Origin: Pseudomonas brassicacearum
GTDB taxonomy: Bacteria > Pseudomonadota > Gammaproteobacteria > Pseudomonadales > Pseudomonadaceae
Assembly (NCBI RefSeq): GCF_000585995.1
Contig: NZ_CP007410.1
Span: 6,193,001 to 6,257,000, forward strand
Length of the DNA: 64,000 nt
Direction: 5' to 3'
How positions within the stretch are numbered: the first letter of the stretch is position 1; each line of letters starts with the position of its first letter. The position numbers were made by a program, and so were the translations under genes. Positions 54,794-64,000 of this stretch are shown here, one piece after another. The notes beneath the pieces are model-generated. The model worked only from the letters and a program-made list of their open reading frames with translations. It had not been told where the DNA came from and did no database searches.

Positions 54794-55933
54794 ATGCCAG
54801 CTGCCTTTCCCCCCGATTCCGTTGGTCTGGTGACGCCGCAAATGGCGCATTTCAGCGAGCCCCTGGCCCTGGCCTGCGGCCGTTCGTTGCCAGCCTATGA
54901 CCTGATCTACGAAACCTACGGCACCCTCAATGCCACGGCGAGCAATGCCGTGCTGATTTGCCACGCCTTGTCGGGACATCACCATGCCGCCGGCTACCAC
55001 AGCACCGACGACCGCAAGCCGGGTTGGTGGGACAGTTGTATCGGCCCGGGCAAGCCTATCGATACCAGCAAATTCTTCGTGGTCAGCCTGAACAACCTCG
55101 GGGGCTGCAACGGCTCCACCGGTCCCAGCAGCCTCAACCCGGACACCGGCAAGCCCTTCGGCGCCGACTTCCCGGTGCTCACCGTCGAAGACTGGGTCCA
55201 CAGCCAGGCACGCCTGGCCGATCGCCTCGGCATCGCCCAGTGGGCGGCGGTCATCGGTGGCAGCCTGGGGGGCATGCAGGCCCTGCAATGGACCATCACC
55301 TACCCGGACCGCGTGCGCCACTGCCTGGCAATCGCCTCGGCCCCGAAGCTGTCGGCGCAGAACATCGCCTTCAACGAAGTGGCGCGCCAGGCGATCCTCA
55401 CCGACCCCGAATTCCACGGTGGCTCGTTCCAGGAACACGGCGTGATCCCCAAGCGTGGCTTGATGCTGGCGCGGATGGTCGGGCACATCACCTACCTGTC
55501 CGATGATTCCATGGGCGAAAAATTCGGCCGTGGCCTCAAGAGCGAAAAGCTCAACTACGACTTCCACAGCGTCGAGTTCCAGGTGGAAAGCTACCTGCGC
55601 TATCAGGGCGAGGAGTTCTCCGGGCGCTTCGACGCCAACACCTACCTGTTGATGACCAAGGCACTGGACTACTTCGATCCAGCGGCGAATTTCGACGATG
55701 ACCTGGCGAAAACCTTCGCCGGCGCCACGGCAAAGTTCTGCGTGATGTCGTTCACCACCGACTGGCGCTTCTCCCCGGCGCGCTCGCGGGAGCTGGTGGA
55801 TGCGCTGATGGCCGCGCGCAAGGACGTCTGCTACCTGGAAATCGACGCGCCCCAGGGCCACGACGCCTTCTTGATCCCGATCCCGCGCTACCTGCAGGCG
55901 TTCGGCAACTACATGAACCGTATAACGCTGTGA
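54794..55933 (+). CDS. metX: Homoserine O-acyltransferase
   Basis: A 379-residue alpha/beta hydrolase-fold acyltransferase that activates homoserine for methionine synthesis. [13 protein letters not shown] is at residue about 60, and the nucleophile elbow GGSLGGMQ carries Ser157. A C-terminal Asp and His (QGHDAFLIP) complete the triad. Pseudomonas MetX enzymes with MetW next to them are reported to use succinyl-CoA; that assignment is from context. A start at 54794 fits; a longer frame has no support. Confidence 0.95.
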   Translation: MPAAFPPDSVGLVTPQMAHFSEPLALACGRSLPAYDLIYETYGTLNATASNAVLICHALSGHHHAAGYHSTDDRKPGWWDSCIGPGKPIDTSKFFVVSLNNLGGCNGSTGPSSLNPDTGKPFGADFPVLTVEDWVHSQARLADRLGIAQWAAVIGGSLGGMQALQWTITYPDRVRHCLAIASAPKLSAQNIAFNEVARQAILTDPEFHGGSFQEHGVIPKRGLMLARMVGHITYLSDDSMGEKFGRGLKSEKLNYDFHSVEFQVESYLRYQGEEFSGRFDANTYLLMTKALDYFDPAANFDDDLAKTFAGATAKFCVMSFTTDWRFSPARSRELVDALMAARKDVCYLEIDAPQGHDAFLIPIPRYLQAFGNYMNRITL

Positions 55934-55940
55934 GGACGCC

Positions 55941-56561
55941 ATGAGAGCCGATCTGGACATCATCCAGGAATGGATCCCCGCCGGCAGCCGCGTGCTCGAC
56001 CTGGGCTGCGGCAACGGCGAACTGCTGACCTGGCTGCGGGACAACAAGCAAGTGACCGGCTACGGCCTGGAAAACGACCCGGACAACATTGCCGAGTGCG
56101 TGGCCAAGGGCATCAACGTGATCGAGCAGGACCTGGACAAGGGTCTGGGCAACTTCGCCAGCAACAGTTTCGACATCGTGGTCATGACCCAGGCGCTGCA
56201 AGCGGTGCACTATCCGGACAAGATCCTCGACGAAATGCTGCGGGTCGGGCGCCAGTGCATCATCACCTTCCCCAACTTCGGGCATTGGCGTTGCCGCTGG
56301 TACCTGGCGAGCAAGGGCCGCATGCCAGTGTCGGATTTCCTGCCCTACACCTGGTACAACACGCCAAACATCCACTTCTGCACCTTCGAGGATTTCGAAG
56401 CGCTGTGCCGTGAACGTGAAGCCAAGGTCCTCGATCGCCTGGCCGTGGACCAGCAGCACCGCCACGGGTGGGCCAGCAAGCTATGGCCTAATCTATTAGG
56501 TGAAATAGGCATCTATCGGGTCAGCAGCCCAGGCCTTGCCGATCATCAGGTCGCGGTGTAA
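55941..56561 (+). CDS. metW: Methionine biosynthesis protein MetW
   Basis: A 206-residue methyltransferase-fold protein with VLDLGCGNGELLTWL as motif I and DIVVMTQALQAVHYPDKILDEML later. It acts with MetX, and the two proteins function together in homoserine acylation. It is only 7 bp from metX. Actual methyltransferase activity is unproven for the family. Confidence 0.95.
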   Translation: MRADLDIIQEWIPAGSRVLDLGCGNGELLTWLRDNKQVTGYGLENDPDNIAECVAKGINVIEQDLDKGLGNFASNSFDIVVMTQALQAVHYPDKILDEMLRVGRQCIITFPNFGHWRCRWYLASKGRMPVSDFLPYTWYNTPNIHFCTFEDFEALCREREAKVLDRLAVDQQHRHGWASKLWPNLLGEIGIYRVSSPGLADHQVAV

Positions 56562-56587
56562 GCCCCGGCCGTACCCAGGAGCACGAC

Positions 56588-57022
56588 ATGAAACGTCTAG
56601 CGTTGTTTCTCATCACCGCTTGCCTGAGCGTTGGCGCCATGGCCGCCGATGTCATCAAGGGCGAGCGCAAGGAAGTGTTCGGTGACGTCACCGTGCACTA
56701 CAACACGTTCAACTCCACCTTCCTGACGCCGGATATCGCCAAGGCTGCCGAGCTGATTCGCAGCAAGAACCAAGGCGTGATCAACGTTTCGGTACTCAGG
56801 GATGGCAAGCCATTGATGGCCCAGGTCAGCGGCTCGGTCAAGGACCTGACCAGCAAGACCATCCCCCTGACGTTCCGCCAGATCACCGAGCAGGGCGCGA
56901 TTTACTACATCGCCCAATACCCGGTCGACCAACAGGAAACCCGCACCTTTGAAATCAAGGTGCAGACCGGCGACAAGATCAACACCCTCAACTTCAACCA
57001 GGAACTGTTCCCGGGCCAATGA
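56588..57022 (+). CDS. DUF4426 family exported protein
   Basis: A 144-residue protein with a signal peptide (cleavage near GAMA-ADV, residue 20) and a single DUF4426 domain. It contains [20 protein letters not shown], then INVSVLRDG and a C-terminal beta-rich part. Function is unknown. It sits between metW and rdgB and overlaps the rdgB start. Confidence 0.9.
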   Translation: MKRLALFLITACLSVGAMAADVIKGERKEVFGDVTVHYNTFNSTFLTPDIAKAAELIRSKNQGVINVSVLRDGKPLMAQVSGSVKDLTSKTIPLTFRQITEQGAIYYIAQYPVDQQETRTFEIKVQTGDKINTLNFNQELFPGQ

Positions 57023-57615
57023 TGAACCTCACCCAACTCGTACTGGCCAGCCACAACGCCGGCAAGCTCAAGGAACTCCAGGCCATGCTTGGTGGATCGG
57101 TGCAATTGCGCTCGATTGGCGAGTTCAGCCAGGTGGAACCTGAAGAAACCGGCCTGTCGTTCGTCGAGAACGCTATCCTCAAGGCCCGCAATGCCGCACG
57201 CATCTCGGGCCTGCCGGCGTTGGCCGACGATTCCGGGTTGGCGGTGGACTTTCTCGGCGGCGCGCCGGGCATCTACTCGGCCCGTTACGCCGACGGCCAA
57301 GGTGACGCGGCGAACAATGCCAAGCTGCTGGAAGCGCTCAAGGACGTGCCGGAAGCCGAGCGTGGCGCGCAGTTCGTTTGCGTGCTGGCCCTGGTCCGGC
57401 ATGCCGATGATCCGTTGCCGATCCTGTGCGAAGGCTTGTGGCACGGGCGCATTCTCACCGAGGCCAGTGGCGAGCACGGTTTCGGCTACGACCCGCTGTT
57501 CTGGGTGCCGGAGCGCAACTGCTCCAGCGCTGAACTGGGCCCGGTGGAAAAAAACCAACTGAGCCACCGCGCCCGCGCCATGGTCTTGCTGCGTCAACGC
57601 CTGGGCCTGCAATGA
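57019..57615 (+). CDS. rdgB: Non-canonical purine NTP pyrophosphatase (dITP/XTP)
   Basis: A 198-residue Ham1-family enzyme that removes dITP, XTP and dXTP from nucleotide pools. N-terminal [15 protein letters not shown], the central [23 protein letters not shown] and C-terminal [14 protein letters not shown] are the substrate and Mg sites. ATGA overlap with the previous gene supports the start at 57019. Confidence 0.96.
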   Translation: MMNLTQLVLASHNAGKLKELQAMLGGSVQLRSIGEFSQVEPEETGLSFVENAILKARNAARISGLPALADDSGLAVDFLGGAPGIYSARYADGQGDAANNAKLLEALKDVPEAERGAQFVCVLALVRHADDPLPILCEGLWHGRILTEASGEHGFGYDPLFWVPERNCSSAELGPVEKNQLSHRARAMVLLRQRLGLQ

Positions 57616-58811
57616 CCGACGACGTCCCCGCACCCCTGATCCATGGTGGTGCACAAACCCCTCGGGCGCCGCTGCCGATGCTGCCGCCCCTGGCGTTGTA
57701 CATCCACATCCCGTGGTGTGTACGCAAATGCCCTTATTGCGATTTCAACTCCCACACCGCCAGCCCGCAGCTGCCGGAAGAGGAATACGTCGACGCTTTG
57801 CTGGCCGATCTCGACCAGGACCTGCACGGGGTTCATGGCCGCGAATTGAGCTCGATCTTCTTCGGCGGCGGTACACCAAGCCTGTTCAGTGCCCAAGCTT
57901 TGGGCCGCCTGCTCAAGGGGGTCGAGGCGCGGATACCCTTCGCCCATGACATTGAAATCACCCTGGAAGCCAACCCCGGCACTTTCGAGCAAGAGAAGTT
58001 CGTCGCGTACCGGGCGCTGGGCATCAATCGCCTGTCCATCGGCATCCAGAGCTTCCAGCAGGCCAAGCTCGAGGCCCTGGGGCGGATCCACAACGGCGAC
58101 GAGGCGGTACGCGCCGCCGGCATGGCCCGTCAGGCCGGGTTCGATAACTTCAACCTGGACCTGATGCATGGCCTGCCCGACCAGTCCCTCGACGATGCCC
58201 TGGGCGACCTGCGCCAGGCCATCGCCTTGAAGCCGACCCACCTGTCCTGGTACCAACTGACGCTGGAGCCGAACACGGTGTTCTGGAACCAGCCGCCGAC
58301 CTTGCCAGAAGACGACACGCTGTGGGACATCCAGGAAGCCGGGCAAGCGCTGCTGGCCGAGCACGGCTACGCCCAATACGAAGTCTCGGCCTACGCCCAA
58401 CCCGGCCGGGCGGCGCGGCATAACCTCAATTATTGGAGTTTCGGCGACTTCATCGGCATCGGCGCCGGCGCCCACGGCAAGCTCAGCCATCCGGACGGGC
58501 GCATCGTGCGCACCTGGAAGACCCGCCTGCCCAAGGACTACCTCAACCCGGCCAAACGCTTCCTCGCCGGCGAGAAAATCCTGACCAACGAAGAGTTGCC
58601 CTTCGAGTTCCTGATGAATGCCCTGCGCCTGACCGAAGGCGTTGATGCGCGGTTGTACCCGGAGCGCACCGGCCTGTCCCTGCAAAGCCTGGCCGAAGGC
58701 CGACGCGAGGCCGAACAAAGCGGGTTGTTGCAGGTCGAACCGACACGTCTGGCGGCCACCGAGCGTGGACAGCTGTTTCTCAATGACTTGCTACAGACAT
58801 TTTTGAGCTAA
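57612..58811 (+). CDS. hemW: HemW, radical SAM heme chaperone
   Basis: A 399-residue radical-SAM protein. The 4Fe-4S cysteines are Cys36, Cys40 and Cys43 in [26 protein letters not shown] and [11 protein letters not shown] follow, and a C-terminal HemN-like domain closes the protein. HemW binds heme and delivers it to respiratory proteins; it is often mis-named oxygen-independent coproporphyrinogen oxidase. The N-terminal 20 residues precede the usual start. Overlaps rdgB by 4 bp (ATGA). Confidence 0.95.
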   Translation: MTDDVPAPLIHGGAQTPRAPLPMLPPLALYIHIPWCVRKCPYCDFNSHTASPQLPEEEYVDALLADLDQDLHGVHGRELSSIFFGGGTPSLFSAQALGRLLKGVEARIPFAHDIEITLEANPGTFEQEKFVAYRALGINRLSIGIQSFQQAKLEALGRIHNGDEAVRAAGMARQAGFDNFNLDLMHGLPDQSLDDALGDLRQAIALKPTHLSWYQLTLEPNTVFWNQPPTLPEDDTLWDIQEAGQALLAEHGYAQYEVSAYAQPGRAARHNLNYWSFGDFIGIGAGAHGKLSHPDGRIVRTWKTRLPKDYLNPAKRFLAGEKILTNEELPFEFLMNALRLTEGVDARLYPERTGLSLQSLAEGRREAEQSGLLQVEPTRLAATERGQLFLNDLLQTFLS

Positions 58812-58832
58812 TCACCCAAACAAGGAAATCGA

Positions 58833-59156
58833 ATGGATCTGGTACTCGACCTGCTCGCCACCGTGTCCCGCTGGAGCCGCAGCAACCTGTCGGAAATCTC
58901 CCTGGCCTTGGTGGGCTGCCTGCTGGTGCTGTTTGGTGCCGACATCAAGGGCTGGGTCGAGCAACGCCTGGGCAGCATCGCCGGCGCCTTGCGCGTCCCG
59001 TTGATCGCCCTGCTGTGCATGATCGGCAGCGGTGTGGCACTGATCTACGCCACACCGTGGGTCATCAGGGGGCTGAGCCAGTTCAACAACTACAGCCTGG
59101 CACCGGTGCTGTTGGTGGTGCTGGTGTTGATTGGCGTGGTGGCGGATCGTCGCTGA
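58833..59156 (+). CDS. DUF3392 family membrane protein
   Basis: A 107-residue protein with three predicted helices (about 20-40, 56-75 and 85-103), consistent with DUF3392. Function is unknown. The ATG at 58833 is preceded by AAGGAAA. It follows hemW by 21 bp and may belong to the same transcript. Confidence 0.85.
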   Translation: MDLVLDLLATVSRWSRSNLSEISLALVGCLLVLFGADIKGWVEQRLGSIAGALRVPLIALLCMIGSGVALIYATPWVIRGLSQFNNYSLAPVLLVVLVLIGVVADRR

Positions 59157-59179
59157 TCCAGAGCACGCCAGAAAACAAA

Positions 59180-59269
59180 TGTGGGAGCGGGCTTGCTCGC
59201 GATGGCGGTATAACAGTCAACATTGATGTTGGATGTCATGCCCTCATCGCGAGCAAGCTCGCTCCCACA
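59180..59269. repeat. REP doublet, GTGGGAGCG family
   Basis: The left unit is of the GGGCTTGCTC type and the right of the GAGCAAGCTC type, with the spacer motif CAACATTGATGTT, itself a short dyad. It lies between convergent genes. Confidence 0.9.
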
Positions 59270-59287
59270 GTTTTTACCGACTGATGT

Positions 59288-60013
59288 TTACGCCAACTTC
59301 TCGAACTTCAAATCCCAAACCCCATGCCCCAGCCGTTCGCCACGGCGTTCGAACTTGGTGATCGGCCGTTCGGTCGGGCGTGGCACGCACTTGCCGTCTT
59401 CGGCCAGGTTGCGATAACCGGGCGCCACGTTCATCACTTCCAGCATGTATTCGGCATAGGGTTCCCAGTCGGTGGCCATGTGCAGCACACCGCCGACCTT
59501 CAACTTGCTGCGCACCAGTTCAGCGAACGACGCCTGGACGATACGGCGCTTGTGGTGACGGCTTTTGTGCCACGGGTCCGGGAAGAACAGCATCAGCCGA
59601 TCAAGGCTGTTGTCAGCCACGCAGCGGTTGAGCACTTCGATAGCGTCGCAATCGTAGACCCGCAGGTTGGTCAGCCCTTGGGTCAGCACGCCGTTGAGCA
59701 GCGCACCGACGCCAGGACGGTGCACTTCCACACCGATGAAATCCTGTTCCGGCGCTGCGGCGGCCATTTCCAGCAGCGAGTGGCCCATGCCGAAGCCGAT
59801 TTCCAGCGAGCGCGGGGCCGAACGGCCGAACACTTGGTCAAAGTCCACCGGCGCATCGGCCAGGGGCAGGACAAACAGCGGTGAGCCCTGGTCCAGACCA
59901 CGTTGCTGGCCTTCGGTCATGCGCCCGGCGCGCATCACGAAACTCTTGATGCGGCGGTGTTGGCGCTCTTCGCCCTCTTCCGGCAGGACAGGCGTGTCGT
60001 TCGATTCAGTCAT
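59288..60013 (-). CDS. trmB: tRNA (guanine-N7)-methyltransferase
   Basis: A 241-residue SAM-dependent enzyme that makes m7G46 in t[18 protein letters not shown] is motif [22 protein letters not shown] is the diagnostic TrmB motif, and [13 protein letters not shown] is near the C-terminus. The ATG at 60013 was preferred over the upstream TTG. thiG lies directly upstream (10-bp gap), a common arrangement in Pseudomonas. Confidence 0.96.
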   Translation of the reverse strand: MTESNDTPVLPEEGEERQHRRIKSFVMRAGRMTEGQQRGLDQGSPLFVLPLADAPVDFDQVFGRSAPRSLEIGFGMGHSLLEMAAAAPEQDFIGVEVHRPGVGALLNGVLTQGLTNLRVYDCDAIEVLNRCVADNSLDRLMLFFPDPWHKSRHHKRRIVQASFAELVRSKLKVGGVLHMATDWEPYAEYMLEVMNVAPGYRNLAEDGKCVPRPTERPITKFERRGERLGHGVWDLKFEKLA

Positions 60014-60022
60014 CAATGGCTC

Positions 60023-60817
60023 TTACTTGATCAGACCATCCAGCGGCGAGGAGGCGCTGGCGTAGAGTTTTTTCGGCATGCGGCCGGCAAGGTACGCCAG
60101 GCGCCCGGCGACAATCGCGTGTTTCATCGCTTCGGCCATCAGGATCGGTTGCTGGGCGTGGGCGATGGCGGAGTTCATCAACACCGCTTCGCACCCCAGT
60201 TCCATGGCGATGGTCGCGTCGGAGGCGGTACCGACACCGGCATCCACCAGCACCGGGATCTTGGCTTCTTCCAGGATGATCTGCAGGTTGTACGGGTTGC
60301 AGATCCCCAGGCCCGTGCCGATCAAGCCGGCCAGCGGCATGACCGCGATGCAGCCGATTTCCGCCAACTGACGGGCGATGATCGGGTCATCGCTGGTGTA
60401 CACCATCACGTCGAAACCTTCCTTGACCAGGGTTTCAGCGGCCTTGAGGGTTTCGATCACGTTGGGGAACAGGGTTTTCTGGTCCGCCAGCACTTCCAGC
60501 TTCACCAGGTTGTGGCCGTCGAGCAGTTCACGGGCCAGGCGGCAGGTGCGCACAGCCTCGATGGCGTCGAAGCAGCCGGCAGTGTTCGGCAGGATGGTGT
60601 AGCGATCCGGCGGCAGGATATCCAGCAGGTTCGGTTCCCCCGGGTTCTGGCCGATGTTGGTCCGGCGCACGGCGACGGTCACGATTTCGGCGCCCGAGGC
60701 CTCAATGGCCAGGCGGGTTTCTTCCATGTCGCGGTATTTGCCGGTGCCTACCAGCAAGCGCGACTGGTAGGTACGACCGGCCAGGACGAAGGGCTTGTCG
60801 CTACGAACGATGCTCAT
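60023..60817 (-). CDS. thiG: Thiazole synthase
   Basis: A 264-residue TIM-barrel enzyme that forms the thiazole phosphate moiety of thiamine from DXP, dehydroglycine and ThiS-thiocarboxylate. [32 protein letters not shown] at the start and the active-site Lys in VKLEVLADQ are family features. [26 protein letters not shown] binds phosphate. It follows thiS by 56 bp. Confidence 0.97.
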   Translation of the reverse strand: MSIVRSDKPFVLAGRTYQSRLLVGTGKYRDMEETRLAIEASGAEIVTVAVRRTNIGQNPGEPNLLDILPPDRYTILPNTAGCFDAIEAVRTCRLARELLDGHNLVKLEVLADQKTLFPNVIETLKAAETLVKEGFDVMVYTSDDPIIARQLAEIGCIAVMPLAGLIGTGLGICNPYNLQIILEEAKIPVLVDAGVGTASDATIAMELGCEAVLMNSAIAHAQQPILMAEAMKHAIVAGRLAYLAGRMPKKLYASASSPLDGLIK

Positions 60818-60873
60818 GGGAAATCCTCTGTTGGGGTGAGGTTCTTGCGAAATGCTGTGAAGCCGCTGGGTAT

Positions 60874-61074
60874 TTAGCCGCCGCCGATGGCGTGGACCAC
60901 TTCGACATTATCACCATCGTTCAGCGTGGTTTCGGCGTGCTGGCTGCGCGGGACGATATCCAGATTGAGTTCCACCGCCACACGGCGTCCGGTGAGTTCC
61001 AGACGGGTCAGCAGGGCCGCAACGGTTTCACCGTCGGGCAGGTCAAGGGGGTCGCCGTTCAACTGAATGCGCAT
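60874..61074 (-). CDS. thiS: Sulfur carrier protein ThiS
   Basis: A 66-residue ubiquitin-like protein ending in the diagnostic Gly-Gly (HAIGGG) that is adenylated and thiocarboxylated to donate sulfur to Thi[23 protein letters not shown] is the first part. The ATG at 61074 is used, giving normal length. Operon with thiG and trmB. Confidence 0.95.
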   Translation of the reverse strand: MRIQLNGDPLDLPDGETVAALLTRLELTGRRVAVELNLDIVPRSQHAETTLNDGDNVEVVHAIGGG

Positions 61075-61145
61075 GCCGGAAGCCGCCATCATTTTTAGGG
61101 GCTGGCATTCTAGCCCGATCAGTCAGGGTGACCCAAGTCCCTTGG

Positions 61146-61185
61146 TCAGCTATAAGCGGCGAGCTTCAAGCGGCAAGCTGCAAGC
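61146..61185. repeat. AAGCGGCAAGCTGCAAGC-type repeat element
   Basis: Reads AGCTATAAGCGGCGAGCTTC then AAGCGGCAAGCTGCAAGCG, the closest intact copy of the family also seen at 188-232 and 44548-44634. It contains the last codons and stop codon of the DUF423 gene. Confidence 0.75.
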
Positions 61186-61546
61186 GCCACGCCGCGAGGC
61201 CCAGGCAGAGCCAGCCGATCAGGAACGCCACGCCGCCAAACGGTGTGATGATGCCCAGCTTGCTGATGCCCGTAAGGGTCAGCAGGTACAGGCTGCCGGA
61301 GAACAGCAGGATGCCGATGACAAACGAAATCCCGGCCCAGGTGACGATGCGACCGGGAATGTGCGTGGCCAGCAGCGCAACGCCGAATAACGCCAGGGCG
61401 TGCACCAGTTGATAGGTGACGCCGGTGTGGAAAATCGCCAGGTAATCGGCGCTCAAGCGATTTTTCAGGCCGTGGGCGGCAAACGCCCCCAGTGCCACGC
61501 CCGTAAAGCCGAAAAAAGCAGCCAGCATCAGAAAGCTACGCAGCAT
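61166..61546 (-). CDS. DUF423 family membrane protein
   Basis: A 126-residue protein with four hydrophobic helices; ALGAFAAHGLKNRLSADYLAIFHTGVTYQLVHALAL is the DUF423 signature. Function is unknown. Its final residues (RLQLAA and stop) are encoded in a dispersed repeat, so the C-terminus may be derived from it. The start at 61546 lies 74 bp from that of the divergent mtgA. Confidence 0.92.
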   Translation of the reverse strand: MLRSFLMLAAFFGFTGVALGAFAAHGLKNRLSADYLAIFHTGVTYQLVHALALFGVALLATHIPGRIVTWAGISFVIGILLFSGSLYLLTLTGISKLGIITPFGGVAFLIGWLCLGLAAWRLQLAA

Positions 61547-61580
61547 GAGAACTCCAATCAGACTCGGTGGACAGGGTCTG

Positions 61581-61586
61581 TATAAT
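61581..61586 (+). promoter_or_regulatory. Probable -10 element for mtgA
   Basis: TATAAT at 61581-61586, 34 bp before the mtgA start. No good -35 match was found. The divergent DUF423 start is 35 bp away. Confidence 0.45.
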
Positions 61587-61619
61587 GGCCCGCTCGACGG
61601 GTTCGGCCAAGCCATCTCT

Positions 61620-62342
61620 ATGCTGCGTTCATTGTTTCGACGATTCGTTAAAGCCCTGCTCTGGTTCGCCGTCGGCAGCGTTGTACTGGTGCTGCTGTTT
61701 CGCGTGGTGCCGCCGCCGTTCACGGCGCTGATGATCGAGCGCAAGGTCGAATCCTGGTTCGGCGGCGAACCGATCGACCTGCAACGCACCTGGCAGCCTT
61801 GGGACAAGATCTCCGACAGCCTCAAGGTCGCGGTGATCGCTGGCGAAGACCAGAAATTCCCCGAGCACTGGGGCTTCGACATCGGCGCGATCCAGGCCGC
61901 GTTTGCCCACAATGGGCGCGGCGGTTCGATTCGCGGCGCCAGTACCCTCAGCCAGCAAGTGTCCAAGAACCTGTTCCTGTGGTCGGGCCGCAGCTGGTTG
62001 CGCAAAGGGCTGGAGGCCTGGTTCACCGCCCTGATCGAAGTGCTCTGGCCCAAGCAGCGGATCCTCGAGGTGTACCTCAACAGCGTCGAGTGGGATGACG
62101 GTGTGTTCGGGGCTGAAGCCGCGGCACGCCATCACTTTCGCGTCAGCGCCGACGCCTTGTCCCGGCAGCAGGCAAGTGTGCTGGCGGCGGTATTGCCCAA
62201 CCCACGGGTATGGAATGCCAGTCGGCCGAGCCCTTACGTGCTACGGCGGGCGAGTTGGATTCGCCAGCAGATGAGCCAGTTGGGGGGTGACAGCTACCTG
62301 CTGGAGCTCGATCGTTCGCGGCGAGCGCCCTGGGCGCAGTAG
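61620..62342 (+). CDS. mtgA: Monofunctional biosynthetic peptidoglycan transglycosylase
   Basis: A 240-residue GT51 enzyme that polymerises lipid II into glycan strands at the inner membrane. An N-terminal membrane anchor is at about 11-33 (KALLWFAVGSVVLVLLFRVVPPP), the catalytic Glu76 is in VIAGEDQKFPEHWGFD, and GASTLSQQVSKNLFLW is the second motif. No transpeptidase domain follows. A REP doublet and a terminator lie downstream. Confidence 0.97.
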   Translation: MLRSLFRRFVKALLWFAVGSVVLVLLFRVVPPPFTALMIERKVESWFGGEPIDLQRTWQPWDKISDSLKVAVIAGEDQKFPEHWGFDIGAIQAAFAHNGRGGSIRGASTLSQQVSKNLFLWSGRSWLRKGLEAWFTALIEVLWPKQRILEVYLNSVEWDDGVFGAEAAARHHFRVSADALSRQQASVLAAVLPNPRVWNASRPSPYVLRRASWIRQQMSQLGGDSYLLELDRSRRAPWAQ

Positions 62343-62362
62343 CCCAGGCACTTAGGACCCCT

Positions 62363-62451
62363 TGTGGGAGCGGGCTTGCTCGCGAAAGCGGTGCGTCAGA
62401 CACATTGATATGGACTGACACACCGCATTCGCGAGCAAGCCCGCTCCCACA
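62363..62451. repeat. REP doublet with arms similar over about 37 bp
   Basis: Arms begin TGTGGGAGCGGGCTTGCTCG and remain alike through GCGAAAGCGG and TGTGTCAG with two differences. It lies 20 bp after mtgA. Confidence 0.92.
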
Positions 62452-62471
62452 GAGGTTTTGCCCACACAAAC

Positions 62472-62510
62472 AAAAACGCCCCGATCATCACTGATCGGGG
62501 CGTTTTTATT
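62472..62510 (-). terminator. Rho-independent terminator after rpoH
   Basis: Stem ACGCCCCGATCA / TGATCGGGGCGT with short loop; A-tract before and T-tract after make it able to act in both directions, between convergent mtgA and rpoH. Confidence 0.92.
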
Positions 62511-62524
62511 GCTGTTGCCGCAGG

Positions 62525-63379
62525 TCAAGCCGCAATCGACACCTTGAGCTTGTTCATCGCGCTCTTCTCAAGCTGGCGAATCCGCTCGGCCGACACGTTG
62601 TACTTCTGCGCCAGGTCATGCAGCGTGGCTTTTTCCTCAGCCAGCCAACGCTGGTAGAGGATGTCGCGGCTGCGTTCGTCCAGCACTTCCAGGGCTTCGT
62701 GCAGGTTGGTGTTGGAGTTGTCGCTCCAGTCGGCGTCTTCCAGTTGACGCGCCGGGTCGTACCGGTGGTCTTCCAGGTAGTTGGCCGGCGATTGGAAAGC
62801 GCTGTCGTCGTCCGCTTCCGCGGCCGGGTCGAAGGCCATGTCATGGCCGGTCAGGCGACTTTCCATCTCGCGCACTTCCCGAGGCTCTACGCCCAGGCTT
62901 TCAGCCACGCGATGAACTTCTTCGTTGTTCAGCCAGGCCAGGCGTTTCTTCTGGCTGCGCAGGTTGAAGAACAGCTTGCGCTGGGCCTTGGTGGTCGCGA
63001 CTTTCACGATGCGCCAGTTGCGCAGGATGAACTCGTGGATTTCCGCCTTGATCCAGTGCACGGCAAACGACACCAGGCGTACACCCATTTCCGGGTTGAA
63101 ACGCTTGACCGCCTTCATCAGGCCCACGTTGCCTTCCTGGATCAGGTCGGCCTGGGCCAGCCCGTAGCCGGAATAGCTGCGGGCGATATGTACGACAAAA
63201 CGCAGGTGGGCGAGCACCATCTGCCGAGCCGCCTCAAGATCCTGCTCATAATAGAGACTCTCGGCCAGTTCACGCTCCTGCTCGGGCGTCAGCAATGGAA
63301 TGCTGTTCACCGTGTGCACATAGGCCTCCAGGTTCGCACCCGGGACCAGAGCATAAGCAGGTTGCAAAGAAGTGGTCAT
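62525..63379 (-). CDS. rpoH: RNA polymerase sigma-32 (heat-shock sigma factor)
   Basis: A 284-residue sigma factor. Region 2 has [36 protein letters not shown] (core and -10 binding), then the RpoH box QRKLFFNLR near residue 135. Region 4 has [28 protein letters not shown] (helix-turn-helix for the -35). The start at 63379 gives the [10 protein letters not shown]-terminus seen in Pseudomonas RpoH. It lies downstream of ftsX as in many gammaproteobacteria. Confidence 0.97.
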   Translation of the reverse strand: MTTSLQPAYALVPGANLEAYVHTVNSIPLLTPEQERELAESLYYEQDLEAARQMVLAHLRFVVHIARSYSGYGLAQADLIQEGNVGLMKAVKRFNPEMGVRLVSFAVHWIKAEIHEFILRNWRIVKVATTKAQRKLFFNLRSQKKRLAWLNNEEVHRVAESLGVEPREVREMESRLTGHDMAFDPAAEADDDSAFQSPANYLEDHRYDPARQLEDADWSDNSNTNLHEALEVLDERSRDILYQRWLAEEKATLHDLAQKYNVSAERIRQLEKSAMNKLKVSIAA

Positions 63380-63491
63380 ACGAAAAAACCTCCGACTCAC
63401 ATAACTCGTGCAGTTCAGCACTGCGAAAATTGACCGGGAACCGCAGGACAAGTTCCCACAAAAAACGAAAGGTCAATACGCGCAAAAAACC

Positions 63492-64000
63492 CTATTTTGG
63501 CGCAAGCTCACGCAAGTGGCGTGCTACCGCAATCCAGGCACCGATATAACCCAACAGCACCGCACCAAGCAAGAGCGACAGACCGTCGGCGGCTGGCACG
63601 CCGGCCAGCGCAAAATCACTGCCGTACAAACCGGCCAGTCCCACGACCGCGTCGTTCAGCCAATCCAGGCCAAACGCCAACACACCCCAAGACAGAACCC
63701 CGGCACCGAAGCCATACAGCGCCCCCATATAAAGGAAGGGCCTGCGTACATAACTGTCCGTGCCGCCAACGAGTTTAATCACTTCTATCTCGGTGCGGCG
63801 GTTTTCAATATGAAGACGAATGGTATTGCCTATCACCAAAAGTAATGCAGACACCAGAAGCACCGTCAGGCCGAAGACAAACCGGTCACCGAGCTTGAGT
63901 ATCGCTGCCAGACGCTCGACCCAGACTAGATCAAGTTGTGCCTGTTGTACCTTCGGCAATTCGGAAAGTCTTTGTCTTAATGCTTCAAGGGTCGGCTTGT
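63492..64000 (-). CDS. ftsX: Cell division protein FtsX, C-terminal part
   Basis: The frame continues past the end of the window; the visible 169 residues are the C-terminal portion. They include a membrane helix (FVFGLTVLLVSALLLVIGNTIRL), the conserved segment RRTEIEVIKLVGGTDSYVRRPFLYMGALYG, and two further helices, as in the FtsX permease fold. FtsX partners FtsE to activate peptidoglycan hydrolases at the septum; ftsE should lie just outside the window. Confidence 0.94.
   Translation of the reverse strand, partial: KPTLEALRQRLSELPKVQQAQLDLVWVERLAAILKLGDRFVFGLTVLLVSALLLVIGNTIRLHIENRRTEIEVIKLVGGTDSYVRRPFLYMGALYGFGAGVLSWGVLAFGLDWLNDAVVGLAGLYGSDFALAGVPAADGLSLLLGAVLLGYIGAWIAVARHLRELAPK

Overview
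The window is a stretch of a high-GC gammaproteobacterial chromosome that fits Pseudomonas, most likely the P. fluorescens complex. The reasons are: gene orders that I recall from Pseudomonas (pilGHIJ-chpA beside gshB, a tonB3-like gene, yqgE and ruvX; pyrR-pyrB-inactive pyrC; pilT/yggS-proC-yggT-metX-metW-rdgB-hemW), an S-adenosylhomocysteine (SAH) riboswitch in front of ahcY, a complete mdc malonate decarboxylase operon, and about 20 REP doublets (REPIN-like) built on motifs such as GTGGGAGCGAGCTTGCTCGC. No tRNA, rRNA, integrase, insertion sequence, prophage or CRISPR array was seen. Species assignment is inference.

Layout. 1-9 kb: a partial DUF1090-like gene, a 12-copy heptanucleotide repeat, a c'-type cytochrome lipoprotein divergent from mltA, small membrane transporters (MAPEG, EamA, MFS, FNT), a hotdog thioesterase, then the SAH riboswitch-ahcY-metF methyl-cycle pair. 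9-18.4 kb: an orphan solute-binding protein, rhlE with a structured leader, yceI and cytochrome b561, an amine-oxidase-like flavoprotein with a Lys/Ala/Pro tail, bioA and rsmE. 18.4-22.2 kb: a solute-binding protein and a DadA-like dehydrogenase divergent from a LysR regulator, and a TrhA-type membrane protein. 22.4-30.8 kb: mdcR facing the operon mdcABCDEGHLM, which imports malonate and decarboxylates it to acetate units.

31-33.1 kb is the most accessory-looking part. It holds a nucleotidyltransferase-HTH (MNT-type) gene with a perfect 18-bp-arm palindrome just upstream, a HEPN-like partner broken by a one-base frameshift, a decayed DUF6124-like gene, several REPs and a run of hairpins with no gene. 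33.1-43.4 kb is the Pil-Chp chemotaxis-like operon controlling type IV pili (pilG, pilH, pilI, pilJ, chpA, chpC). It lacks the CheR-like pilK and CheB-like chpB genes at their usual places.

43.6-49.7 kb: gshB, a tonB3-like gene, yqgE, ruvX, pyrR, pyrB and a dihydroorotase homologue without its zinc ligands. 49.8-64 kb: a TM2 protein, an NlpC/P60 peptidase, pilT (no pilU beside it), the yggS-proC-yggT-metX-metW-DUF4426-rdgB-hemW-DUF3392 series, trmB, thiG, thiS, a DUF423 protein, mtgA, rpoH and the 3' part of ftsX. Most of the window is core housekeeping DNA. The unusual signals are in non-coding repeats, the 31-33 kb patch and a few odd proteins.
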